Of a DNA stretch of 64,000 nt, positions 1 to 8,547 are shown piece after piece. This stretch comes from Methylobacterium sp. FF17. GTDB lineage: Bacteria; Pseudomonadota; Alphaproteobacteria; Rhizobiales; Beijerinckiaceae. The first letter of the stretch is position 1; every line of letters begins with the position of its first letter. The notes beneath the pieces are model-generated. The model searched no databases. It had not been told where the DNA came from and saw only the letters and a list, made by a program, of their open reading frames with translations. The DNA lies in assembly GCF_025813715.1 (NCBI RefSeq), contig NZ_CP107532.1, positions 3,922,001 to 3,986,000 of the forward strand, read 5' to 3'. A program made the translations under genes and the position numbers.

Positions 1-332
1 CGGATATGCTCCGCCTTGGGCCCGATGAAACCAATGTTGTGATGGGCGAGCACCTCGGCGAACCGGGCGTTCTCGGAGAGGAAGCCGTAGCCCGGATGCA
101 CCGCATCCGCCCCGGTGATCTCGCAGGCGGCGATGATCGACGGAATGTTGAGGTAGCTGTCACGGGCCGCGGGCGGCCCGATGCAGACGCTCTCGTCGGC
201 CAGACGCACGTGCATCGCGTCGGCGTCGGCGGTGGAATGGACCGCCACGGTGGCGATCCCGAGTTCCTTGGCCGCGCGCAGGATGCGCAGGGCGATCTCG
301 CCCCGGTTGGCGATCAGGATCTTGTCGAACAT
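1..332 (-). CDS. accC: Acetyl-CoA carboxylase biotin carboxylase subunit, N-terminal part (cut by window edge)
   Basis: This is the first 110 codons of biotin carboxylase, which uses ATP and bicarbonate to carboxylate the biotin on AccB in the first step of fatty acid synthesis. The start [20 protein letters not shown] is the family's classic N-terminus, and the segment [15 protein letters not shown] belongs to the biotin carboxylase N-terminal domain. The ATP-grasp domain and C-terminus lie beyond base 1. It follows accB on the same strand with a gap of 14 bases, so the two are almost certainly co-transcribed. Confidence 0.97.
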   Translation of the reverse strand, partial: MFDKILIANRGEIALRILRAAKELGIATVAVHSTADADAMHVRLADESVCIGPPAARDSYLNIPSIIAACEITGADAVHPGYGFLSENARFAEVLAHHNIGFIGPKAEHI

Positions 333-346
333 GGGTGCGGCCCGGC

Positions 347-823
347 TCACTCGATGACGAGGAGGGGTTCGCCGAACTCGACGGGTTGACCGTCCTCGAC
401 GAAGACGGCGGTGACGGTGCCGGCGCGCGGCGCCACGATCTCGTTGAAGGTCTTCATCGCCTCGATGAGCAGAAGCTTCTCGCCGGCCTCGACCTTCGAG
501 CCGACATCCACGAACAGCTTGGCATCCGGCGAGGGGCGGCGATACGCGGTTCCAACCATCGGGGAGGGCACCGCGCCGGGGTGGCCGACGCCGGCCTTGC
601 CGCGTTCGGGCGCGCCGCCGGGCCCGGAGACGGGCGCCGGGGCGGCGGCCTGGACCATGGCGGGCGCCGGGGCCGCCACCTGAACCTGCACCGCCTCGAT
701 CCGGCGGGCGACGCGGATGCGCAGATCCCCCTTCTCGACCTCGATCTCGCTGAGATCGGTCTCGTTGATGAGCGTGGCGAGCTCGCGCACGAGCTCCGGA
801 TCGAAGGGGTCGTTCTTGGACAT
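347..823 (-). CDS. accB: Biotin carboxyl carrier protein of acetyl-CoA carboxylase
   Basis: AccB carries the biotin that shuttles carboxyl groups between biotin carboxylase and the carboxyltransferase. The 158-residue protein has the usual build: an N-terminal helix region, an Ala/Pro-rich linker, and a C-terminal biotinyl domain with the EAMKTFNEI motif whose lysine is biotinylated. The chosen start (MSKNDPFD) has an AAGGAG about three bases upstream. An in-frame ATG at 838 would add five residues and cannot be excluded. It lies directly upstream of accC in the usual accBC pair. Confidence 0.96.
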   Translation of the reverse strand: MSKNDPFDPELVRELATLINETDLSEIEVEKGDLRIRVARRIEAVQVQVAAPAPAMVQAAAPAPVSGPGGAPERGKAGVGHPGAVPSPMVGTAYRRPSPDAKLFVDVGSKVEAGEKLLLIEAMKTFNEIVAPRAGTVTAVFVEDGQPVEFGEPLLVIE

Positions 824-988
824 CGGCTCCTTAGGCATCGGCTTGGTCGTCTTCAGGTCAGGTGCGAGGTTCGGTCGGGATGAAATGCGGGTCGCGCGTC
901 CGGGCGGGAAGGACCGGACGCGGACCCCATGTGGTGCGCGACGGGCGGCGGCACCAGCGCACCACCCGCGACAGCATGAACTAGGGTC

Positions 989-1777
989 TCAGCAGGCCGC
1001 GTGGCCGCACTGGCGCACATCGGTGATGATCTTCCGGATCGGCTCGATGCCGACCGCGCCCGGGATGATCTCGTCTCCGATGATGAAGGCGGGGGTGCCC
1101 GACAGGCCGAGCTTGTCGCCGAGACCGACATTCTCGGACAGGGCCGCCTTCACCTCGGCGCCCTGCGCGTCCCGGGTCAGCCGGGCCACGTCGAGGCCCA
1201 TCTCCTTGCCGACGGCCAGCGCCCGCTCGGCATTGACCCGGCCCTTCGACTCAAGAAGCTTAGTGTGGAACTCGAAGACCTTGTCCGCTTTCAGCTGCTG
1301 CTTGGCGGCCAGGGCGATCTTACTGGCCTCGAGGGACTCGGCGCCGAGCACGGGGAAGTCCTTGAGGACCACGCGCAGCTTCGGGTCGCCCTTGATCAGG
1401 GCCTGGATGTCGGTGAGCGCCTTGCGGCAATACCCGCAATTGTAGTCGAAGAACTCCACCAGGGTGACGTCGCCGGCCGGGTTGCCCGCGACCACGCCGT
1501 GGGGCGAGTTGACCAGCGCTTCGCGCGACTCCTTGAGCGCGGCGGATTGCGCCAGCTTCTGGGTCTCCTGCTGCCGGCGCTCGCCCTCGGCGATCGCCTC
1601 CTGCAGCACGTCCGGATTCTTGACCAGGTAATCCTTGATGATGCCCTCGATCGCCTGGCGCTGCGCGTCCGTGAAGGGGGCGGCCGGGGCGGTCTGGCCC
1701 GGAACCGTCTGTGCCGTCGCCATGGTCAGGGTGCCGGCGAGGAACGTGACGGAGAGCAGGGATCGGAACAGGGGCAT
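989..1777 (-). CDS. Exported DsbA-family thiol:disulfide oxidoreductase
   Basis: A 262-residue periplasmic thioredoxin-fold protein. The start at 1777 gives a clean signal peptide (MPLFRSLLSVTFLAGTLTMA, then ATAQ); an upstream ATG at 1819 would put 14 charged residues before it. A helical N-terminal stretch (about residues 35-90) precedes a DsbA-like domain with the redox pair C114-G-Y-C117. The CGYC active site and the helical prefix resemble the ScsC/BcfH type of disulfide isomerase or reductase, so reductase or isomerase action is as likely as oxidation. No DsbB or DsbD partner is nearby. The gene follows accBC on the same strand after about 165 bases. Confidence 0.9.
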   Translation of the reverse strand: MPLFRSLLSVTFLAGTLTMATAQTVPGQTAPAAPFTDAQRQAIEGIIKDYLVKNPDVLQEAIAEGERRQQETQKLAQSAALKESREALVNSPHGVVAGNPAGDVTLVEFFDYNCGYCRKALTDIQALIKGDPKLRVVLKDFPVLGAESLEASKIALAAKQQLKADKVFEFHTKLLESKGRVNAERALAVGKEMGLDVARLTRDAQGAEVKAALSENVGLGDKLGLSGTPAFIIGDEIIPGAVGIEPIRKIITDVRQCGHAAC

Positions 1778-1928
1778 ACGTCCTCGCGGGGCGGGACCGG
1801 TCAGGCGTAGGCCGGCCATCGGGGGGTCCTCAATCGGACAGGCGTGCGATTAGTCGTCGGGTTAGGCGTTTTCGCGGCGGGCGGTCAATCGCCGAATGGC
1901 GGTTTGGCCCTCGGGCGGGCCTGCGGCT

Positions 1929-3119
1929 ATGACGGAGCGGATGACCGCAAGCCCGATTCGACCCCCGAACCTTTCCTCCCGGCGCGCGGCGCGCGTCGCC
2001 CCGTTCCTCGCCATGGACGTGATGTCCGCCGCCGCCGCCCGCGAGGCGCGCGGGGAGGGCGTCGTGCACATGGAGGTCGGCCAGCCCTCGGCTCCGGCAC
2101 CCCGCGCGGTGATCGCCGCCGCGCAGGCGGCGCTGGCCACCGGCGCGCTCCCCTACACGCAGGCGCTGGGCCTGCCGGCCCTGCGCGAGCGCATCGCCCG
2201 CCACTATGCCGAGACCTACGGGGTGACGATGTCCCCGGGCCGGGTGGTGGTGACCACCGGCTCCTCGGCCGGGTTCGTGCTCGCCTTCCTTGCCCTGTTC
2301 GATGCGGGCGCCCGCATCGCGGTGCCGCAGCCGGGCTACCCGGCCTATCGCAGCCTGCTCAACGCCCTCGACCTCGTGCCGGCCCCGCTGACGCTGCGGG
2401 ACGCCGATCGTTTCGCCCCGACGGGGGACGCCCTGCGGGCACTGCACGCACGGGATCCGCTCTCCGGCCTGCTGGTGATGAGCCCCGCCAACCCGTCCGG
2501 CACGGTGATCGCGCCGGACCGCCTCGCCGATCTCTGCGCCGCGGCGCGGGCGCTCGGGCTGCGCTTCATCTCGGACGAGATCTATCACGGCCTCGCCTAC
2601 GGCTTGCCCACCGACACGGCCCTGCGCCACGACGACGACGCCATCGTGATCAACTCGTTCTCGAAGACCTGGTGCATGACCGGCTGGCGCATCGGCTGGA
2701 TGGTGGTGCCGGACTGGCTCGCCCGCCCGGTGGAGCGCCTGGCCCAGAACCTCTACATCTCCGCCCCCTACCTCTCGCAGGTGGCGGCGCTCGCGGCCTT
2801 CGACGCGGTGGAGGAGGTCGAGGCGGTGCGGGCGGGCTACGCCGCCAACCGGGCGCTCCTCCTCGACGCCTTCCCGGGCCTCGGGCTGGGGCGGACGCAC
2901 CCGGCGGACGGTGCCTTCTACCTCTACACCGACGTCTCCAACCTCACCGACGATGCCAGCGCCTTCTGCCGGCGCATGCTCGACGAGGCGGGGGTCGCCG
3001 CAACCCCGGGCCTCGATTTCGACCCCGTGGAGGGCGGCCACCACGTGCGCTTCTCCTTCGCGGGATCGCAGGCGGACTGCGTCGACGCGGTCCGCCGCCT
3101 CAAGGGCTGGCTGCGCTGA
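1929..3119 (+). CDS. Class I/II pyridoxal-phosphate aminotransferase
   Basis: A 396-residue fold-type I aminotransferase of the AspC/AspB superfamily. Visible family marks are the N-terminal MEVGQPSAPAPRAV segment, the glycine-rich TTGSSAGFVLAF, the SPANPSGT motif, SDEIYHGL, and the PLP lysine K246 in SFSKTWCMTGWRIGWM. The substrate cannot be read from sequence; aspartate, other amino acids or an alpha-keto acid are possible. The start MTERMTASPI at 1929 was chosen because residues before it look non-conserved. It stands alone, convergent with rne. Confidence 0.93.
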   Translation: MTERMTASPIRPPNLSSRRAARVAPFLAMDVMSAAAAREARGEGVVHMEVGQPSAPAPRAVIAAAQAALATGALPYTQALGLPALRERIARHYAETYGVTMSPGRVVVTTGSSAGFVLAFLALFDAGARIAVPQPGYPAYRSLLNALDLVPAPLTLRDADRFAPTGDALRALHARDPLSGLLVMSPANPSGTVIAPDRLADLCAAARALGLRFISDEIYHGLAYGLPTDTALRHDDDAIVINSFSKTWCMTGWRIGWMVVPDWLARPVERLAQNLYISAPYLSQVAALAAFDAVEEVEAVRAGYAANRALLLDAFPGLGLGRTHPADGAFYLYTDVSNLTDDASAFCRRMLDEAGVAATPGLDFDPVEGGHHVRFSFAGSQADCVDAVRRLKGWLR

Positions 3120-3122
3120 AAC

Positions 3123-3165
3123 GCGAAACGGGGCCGGCCCCAAGGCCGACCCCGCTTCGTTTCGC
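3123..3165. terminator. Bidirectional terminator between aminotransferase gene and rne
   Basis: An outer 8-bp stem (GCGAAACG with CGTTTCGC) encloses a GC-rich inner stem (GGGGCCGGCC with GGCCGACCCC, one mismatch). It fills the short gap between two convergent genes. Confidence 0.7.
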
Positions 3166-3180
3166 CTGGGCGGTCTGCGC

Positions 3181-6100
3181 TTACTCGCCGGTCAGCGCAG
3201 CCTTGGTACGCGACCACCAGCCGGCCCGCTTCGGACGGTCGGGATCGGCGGGCGTGAGCACCACCGCGACCGGCTCCGCGGCCTGAGGCGCCGGGGCCTC
3301 CGGCACCGGGTCGGAGACCGGCGCGGGCCCTTCGACCGGCGTCGCCTCCGGCTGCGCGTCCTGCACCGGCGCGGCTTCGCTCCAGGCCGGAGCCTCCGCC
3401 GGGGCAGCGGCCTCGCTCGGCGTCGCGGCGGCAACCGCCTCGGCGCTCACCGGCTCCTCGCCGCCGAGGAAGGCGGTCGGCGCATCGGCCGCGCCCTCGT
3501 CACCCTCGACCGAACCGATATGGGCCTCGGCGCCCTGGGCCTCGCCCTCGCCGTCGCGGGAACGACCCTCGCGATCACGGCCGCGACCGCCCCGCCGCCC
3601 ACGCCGGCGGCGACGGCCGTTGCCGTCATCCTCGCCGGATGAAGCGGCCTCGCCGGTGGAGGCCGTCTCACTGGCGGAAGCCGTCTCGGAAGCCGGCTCG
3701 GCGAGCGTCTCATCCCCTTCGGCGCGGGCGGCAACCTCGTCGGTCTCCTCGCCCTCGTCGTCACCGTCGGTCTGGGTGCCCTCGCCGGCGGCGTGCTCGG
3801 CGGTGTCGGAGCGTCCGCCGCGACGGCGACGACGGCGGCGGCGGCCGCCCCGGCCCTCGCCCCCCTCGGCCGACTTCTCGCGGGTTTCCCCGGCCTCGGC
3901 CTCGTCCTCCTCGGCCTCCGCCTCGATAACCTCGTCCTCGGCCTCGATCTCAGGATCGAAATCCTCCTCGGGCGCCAGGGCCGAGTTGATGGCCACCGCG
4001 CGGACGCCCGTCACGGGCCCTTCCACGCGGATGGCGGGCTCGCCCCGGTCGAGCTGGAAGGTCGCGTTGGCCGCGAGGCGCTCATCGGCGGCGACGGTCA
4101 CGGACACGCCGAAGCGCACCTCGAGCTCGCGCAGGTGGGCACGCTTCTGGTTCAGGATGTAGAGCGCCACCTCGGTGCGGGTGCGCAGGATGAGGTTGTG
4201 GCTGGTGCTCTTGAGGAGCGACTCCTCGATGGCGCGCAGGATCTGCAGGGCCACCGACGCGGTCGCCCGGACGTAGCCCGAGCCGCCGCAATGCGCGCAA
4301 GGGAGCGACGAACTCTCCAGCATGCCGGTGCGGATGCGCTGGCGGCTCATCTCCAGCAGGCCGAAGGGCGAGATCCGGCCGACCTGGATGCGGGCGCGGT
4401 CGTTCTTCAGGCACTCGTTGAGCTTCTTCTCGACGGCGCGGTTGTTGCGCTTCTCCTCCATGTCGATGAAGTCGATCACGACGAGGCCGGCGAGGTCGCG
4501 CAGGCGCAGCTGGCGGGCGACCTCCTCGGCCGCCTCCATGTTGGTGCGCAGGGCCGTGTCCTCGATGTCGTGCTCGCGGGTGGAGCGGCCCGAGTTCACG
4601 TCGATGGAGACCAGCGCCTCGGTCGGGTTGATGACGAGGTAGCCGCCGGACTTCAGGGTCACGTGCGTCGAGAACATCGCGTCGAGCTGCTGCTCGACGC
4701 CGTGGCGCGCGAAGATCGGGGTGGTGTCGCGATAGGGCTGAACGACCTTGGACTGGCCGGGCATCAGCATGCGCATGAAGTCGCGCGCCTCGCGATAGGC
4801 CTCGTCGCCCGCCACCAGGATGTCGTCGATGTCCTTGTTGTAGAGGTCGCGGATGGCGCGCTTGATCAGCGAGCCCTCCTCGTAGACCAGGGCCGGAGCG
4901 GAGGAGGACAGCGTCAGCTCGCGCACGCTCTCCCACAGGCGCATCAGGTACTCGAAGTCGCGCTTGATCTCGGGCTTGGTGCGCGAGGCGCCGGCCGTGC
5001 GCAGGATCACGCCCATCCCCTCGGGGACCTCCAGGTCCTGGGCGACTTCCTTGAGACGCTTGCGGTCGGCGGCCGAGGTGATCTTGCGGGAGATGCCGCC
5101 GCCCCGGCCCGTGTTGGGCATCAGCACCGAGTAGCGCCCGGCGAGCGACAGGTAGGTGGTCAGCGCCGCACCCTTGGTGCCGCGCTCCTCCTTGACGACC
5201 TGCACCAGGATGATCTGGCGGCGCTTGATCACCTCCTGGATCTTGTAGTGCCGGCGGTAGGTGCGGGGACGCTCGGGGATCTCGGCCATGGCGTCGCCGC
5301 CGACCTGCGCGATCTTCTGCTCGCGCTCGCCGTCCTCGCCCTCGTTCTCCTCGTCGTCGTCCTCATCCTCGTCGGAATCGTCGTCGTCCTCGGACTCGTC
5401 GTCCGAATCGTCCTCATCCTCGTCGGAGTCCTCGTCCGCCTCGTCGTCGGACTCGGCGGTCGTCTCGGTCTCGAAAGCGGGGGCGTCCGCGACGACGGAC
5501 TCGCCCATCGGGTCCGCCTCGCGGGCCAGGGCGGCGGGCTCGACCGGCGCCTCGTCCGTGGCGGTCTCGGATGCCTCGGGCCGGCTGGCTTCGTCGGATA
5601 GGACCGGCGCCTCGTTCGAGACAGCCTCGGACGTCTGGGGATTCTCGGAAGTTTCGGAAGTCTGGGAAGTCTCGGAGGTCTCCGGGATCTCGCCGCTCGC
5701 GAGGACCGCGGCTGGCAGGTCGGCGGAGGCATCGCTGCCCGGCGCGATTCCCTGAGGCGCGTCGGTGAGGCCGCCCTCCAGAAGGGCGTCGGCGGCACCG
5801 ATCGCCGGATCGTTCTCGGGACGCGCGTCGGCGGATTCGAACTCGGCCTCGCGGCTCACGGCCTCCGAGGTCCGGGCCACCTTGGCAGCGGCGCCGTCGC
5901 GGCGCCCGCGCGAGCGGCGGCGGGGCTTGCGCTCCTCGCGCTCCCGGTGCTCCTCGGCCTCGCGGGCATCGTCCTCCAGCAGCGCCTGCCGGTCGGCGAG
6001 CGGGATCTGGTAATAGTCGGGGTGGATCTCGCTGAAGGCGAGGAAGCCGTGGCGATTGCCGCCGTATTCGATGAAGGCGGCCTGGAGCGACGGCTCCACG

Positions 6101-6252
6101 CGCGTCACCTTGGCGAGGTAGATGTTTCCACGAAGCTGGCGCCGGTTGGCCGCCTCGAAGTCGAATTCCTCAACCCGGGAACCGTGTACCGTGACAACCC
6201 GGGTCTCCTCCGGGTGCATCGCGTCGATGAGCATCTTGTTGGTGTTGGCCAT
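3181..6252 (-). CDS. rne: Ribonuclease E
   Basis: A 1023-residue endoribonuclease that starts mRNA decay and processes rRNA and tRNA. The start MANTNKMLIDAMHPEETRVV is typical of alphaproteobacterial RNase E. The S1 domain (from about residue 35) is interrupted by a disordered insert of roughly residues 90-325 holding Ser/Thr/Glu repeats (190-210) and an almost pure Asp/Glu/Ser run (268-308). The catalytic DNase I-like core has D551 in DVNSGR and acidic residues in DFIDM (594-598); the Zn-link is C652-x-x-C655. The C-terminal half is low-complexity with two Arg-rich RNA-binding blocks and a Pro/Ala-rich tail, the expected degradosome scaffold. It has a long leader upstream (see 6253-6774). 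Confidence 0.97.
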   Translation of the reverse strand: MANTNKMLIDAMHPEETRVVTVHGSRVEEFDFEAANRRQLRGNIYLAKVTRVEPSLQAAFIEYGGNRHGFLAFSEIHPDYYQIPLADRQALLEDDAREAEEHREREERKPRRRSRGRRDGAAAKVARTSEAVSREAEFESADARPENDPAIGAADALLEGGLTDAPQGIAPGSDASADLPAAVLASGEIPETSETSQTSETSENPQTSEAVSNEAPVLSDEASRPEASETATDEAPVEPAALAREADPMGESVVADAPAFETETTAESDDEADEDSDEDEDDSDDESEDDDDSDEDEDDDEENEGEDGEREQKIAQVGGDAMAEIPERPRTYRRHYKIQEVIKRRQIILVQVVKEERGTKGAALTTYLSLAGRYSVLMPNTGRGGGISRKITSAADRKRLKEVAQDLEVPEGMGVILRTAGASRTKPEIKRDFEYLMRLWESVRELTLSSSAPALVYEEGSLIKRAIRDLYNKDIDDILVAGDEAYREARDFMRMLMPGQSKVVQPYRDTTPIFARHGVEQQLDAMFSTHVTLKSGGYLVINPTEALVSIDVNSGRSTREHDIEDTALRTNMEAAEEVARQLRLRDLAGLVVIDFIDMEEKRNNRAVEKKLNECLKNDRARIQVGRISPFGLLEMSRQRIRTGMLESSSLPCAHCGGSGYVRATASVALQILRAIEESLLKSTSHNLILRTRTEVALYILNQKRAHLRELEVRFGVSVTVAADERLAANATFQLDRGEPAIRVEGPVTGVRAVAINSALAPEEDFDPEIEAEDEVIEAEAEEDEAEAGETREKSAEGGEGRGGRRRRRRRRGGRSDTAEHAAGEGTQTDGDDEGEETDEVAARAEGDETLAEPASETASASETASTGEAASSGEDDGNGRRRRRGRRGGRGRDREGRSRDGEGEAQGAEAHIGSVEGDEGAADAPTAFLGGEEPVSAEAVAAATPSEAAAPAEAPAWSEAAPVQDAQPEATPVEGPAPVSDPVPEAPAPQAAEPVAVVLTPADPDRPKRAGWWSRTKAALTGE

Positions 6253-6774
6253 GACGAACTTTCGACATGGCGGTCGACGTCGTTCTCCTCGAACCGCGCG
6301 GTCCCGATGGTGCGCCCCCCGATCCCGACGCATCGGTTCGGAGGGTCAGCGCACGTGACGACCCGGGGTAGGGGGTCGCGGAAGCTGTGGGGAAGGGATT
6401 GCCGTCAACCGCCGTTGGGCGCCGGATCTCGGCGCGCGAGGGGTTGATCCTGGCCAGGGGCGACGAGAAGGCGGCGCCACGCGAAACGCGCAGGCGTTGA
6501 ACACGAGCAGCGGCAACCGATGCTGTGTGTCCGCTCATTCTCTCCCTGACCTCGCGAAGACTGTGTGGGCCCGTCGGGGACGGGCCGTGCATTCCAAAGA
6601 ACGGTGCGGCGGACAAAACGACCGCCGGATGAACCGACTCCCACCCGGCTTGAAGCGCCGCCGGTTCGAAGCTCCGCATCGTCAGACGCGGGGAACCGAC
6701 TGCGAAAGCGGTCCCGCGAGAAGCCGGACCGCGCCCGCGGGCCGCGGAGCAAACCGCGCGACGCCGGGAAGGGG
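6253..6774 (-). promoter_or_regulatory. Putative long 5' leader of rne
   Basis: No supported gene lies in the 765 bases between rne and the divergent amidase gene. If the promoter at 6781-6810 is used, rne mRNA would carry a leader of about 520 nt. One perfect 8-bp hairpin with a 3-nt loop sits at 6568-6586. Long leaders that mediate RNase E autoregulation are known for rne in Escherichia coli; the same role here is inferred from size and position only. The rest, up to 7017, holds nothing recognised. Confidence 0.4.
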
Positions 6775-6780
6775 ACACTA

Positions 6781-6810
6781 CCATTACAGAGCGTCGCGAC
6801 GTTTTGGCAA
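6781..6810 (-). promoter_or_regulatory. Candidate sigma-70-type promoter of rne
   Basis: Read on the minus strand there is a TTGCCA box, 18 bases, then TAATGG, pointing towards rne. It is the best-matching pair seen in this gap; many alphaproteobacterial promoters deviate from such consensus. Confidence 0.4.
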
Positions 6811-7017
6811 GGTCCATCCGCCCCGGATCCCCCGGGGAGGGTGGATCGACCGACGGCGCCGGGCGCTCCCCGGCCCTGTCGCTCACAGGTCACAAGCCCG
6901 GGCGAAGTGGAACGCGGGCTTTGAGGAACGGTTAACCATCCCGTCCGTATCCCTTAGTCGCAGCGTTCGCCCATCCGCGTTCGCGGGCCAAGCCTCCAGG
7001 GGACGAAAGCCGGACCG

Positions 7018-8292
7018 ATGCCAACACGCTCGCCCCTGCTGCGCTCCCTCGCCGTCCTCGCCGTCCTCGGCGCGGCGCCGGCCACGGCCCAGGACGGCGA
7101 CCGGGCGCGGGCGGCCGCCCCCGGCGCGAACCAGGCCGCCGTCGCGATCGCGGCCGATCTGGCGACGACCGGCGGGACGACGAAGCTGACGCTCACCCTC
7201 TCCAGGGCCATCGAGGCGCGGGCCTTCGTGATGGAACGTCCGGACCGGGCCGTCATCGACCTCGCGGAAGTGAACTTCCAGCTCGGCGCCGGCACCGGGC
7301 GCAAGCGCGACGGCCTCGTGTCCTCGTTCCGCTACGGCCTGTTCGCGCCCGGGCGCTCCCGCATCGTGGTGGATCTGGCGCAGCCCGCCAGCGTGGGGCG
7401 GATCGAGACCGTCACGCGGGCGCGCGACGGGGCGGTCCTGCTCAGCATCGAGTTCCAGCGCACGGATCGCGAGGGGTTCCGCCGCGCCGCCGTGGCGAGC
7501 GACCCGGCCCCAGCCCAGCGCAAGGCCGCCGCCGAGCCGGAAGCCACCGACGCCCGCCCCCTGATCATGGTCGACGCCGGACATGGCGGCACCGATCCGG
7601 GCGCCATCGCGGCCACCGGCGTGTTCGAGAAGGACATCGTCTTCGGCTTCGCCCAGGCACTCGTGTCCCGGCTCGAGGGGAACGGCCGCTACCGGGTGCG
7701 CATGACCCGCGACCGCGACGTGTTCGTGCCCCTCTCGGAGCGCGTCCGCATCGCCCGGGAGGCCAAAGCCGACCTGTTCGTGTCGATCCACGCCGATTCG
7801 ATCTCGTCGGCGCCACAGGTGCGCGGCGCCACGATCTATACCGGCTCCGAGAAGGCGACCGACGCCGAATCCGCCCGCTTGGCGGAGCGCGAGAACCGGG
7901 CCGACGCCGCCGCCGGCACCGAATCGAACGAGGGGCCCGGCCATGTCGCCGACATCCTGCAGGAACTCACCCTGCGGGAGACCCGCACGTTCTCCTCCGG
8001 CTTCGCCAAGGGCCTGATGGCCCATCTCGGCCCGGTGATGGAGATGAGCGCCAAGCCCCATCGCGAGGCGGGCTTCCAGGTGCTGCGCTCGCCGGACGTG
8101 CCCTCGGTCCTCGTCGAGCTCGGCTATCTGTCGAGCAAGCGCGATCTCGACCTCCTGCAATCGGAGGCGTGGCGGGCGGAGGTCACGGGCGGCATGGCCA
8201 AGGCCATCGACGCCTTCTTCGGCAACCGGACCTCGCTGACGCGGCCGGGGCCGCCCCGCCGCTCGGCGGCAATCGCCCCAGTTTCACCATAG
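7018..8292 (+). CDS. amiC: Periplasmic N-acetylmuramoyl-L-alanine amidase (AmiC type)
   Basis: A 424-residue zinc amidase that cuts the amide bond between MurNAc and the stem peptide during septum splitting. A signal peptide ends near ATAQDG (residues 1-25). An AMIN domain (about 40-150) would target the septal wall. The Amidase_3 domain starts at MVDAGHGGTDPGA, whose histidine is a zinc ligand; the second ligand site is in VFEKDIVFGF, the third in SIHADSIS, and the catalytic Glu is likely in PSVLVELGYLS. It lies upstream of mrcA on the same strand, so cell-wall genes are grouped here. Confidence 0.94.
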   Translation: MPTRSPLLRSLAVLAVLGAAPATAQDGDRARAAAPGANQAAVAIAADLATTGGTTKLTLTLSRAIEARAFVMERPDRAVIDLAEVNFQLGAGTGRKRDGLVSSFRYGLFAPGRSRIVVDLAQPASVGRIETVTRARDGAVLLSIEFQRTDREGFRRAAVASDPAPAQRKAAAEPEATDARPLIMVDAGHGGTDPGAIAATGVFEKDIVFGFAQALVSRLEGNGRYRVRMTRDRDVFVPLSERVRIAREAKADLFVSIHADSISSAPQVRGATIYTGSEKATDAESARLAERENRADAAAGTESNEGPGHVADILQELTLRETRTFSSGFAKGLMAHLGPVMEMSAKPHREAGFQVLRSPDVPSVLVELGYLSSKRDLDLLQSEAWRAEVTGGMAKAIDAFFGNRTSLTRPGPPRRSAAIAPVSP

Positions 8293-8304
8293 AATGGTTG
8301 TGAA

Positions 8305-8327
8305 ACCGGGGCTCACAGCGCCCCGGT
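8305..8327 (+). terminator. Hairpin after amiC, possible terminator
   Basis: A perfect 8-bp GC-rich stem (ACCGGGGC with GCCCCGGT) with a 7-base loop lies just after the amidase stop codon. There is no run of T after it, so it may be a weak terminator or an mRNA-stabilising hairpin. Confidence 0.35.
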
Positions 8328-8547
8328 CAGGTCCACGTCGAATTCATCTCGGCGCGACCCGTCGCGGGGCTCTGGAACGAACGCCACCGATATCGTGGGC
8401 CCGGCCGCCAGGAGCGGTGGGACGCATGCGTCCCCCGGAGGGCACTTGCTTTTCGGGACGGGACACGGTCCGAGGAGGCGCCCGCCGCGAAAGTGGGCGC
8501 GTTCGCGGCCGACCGGCGGCGGTGGATCATCGACGGACGGGACCCGG

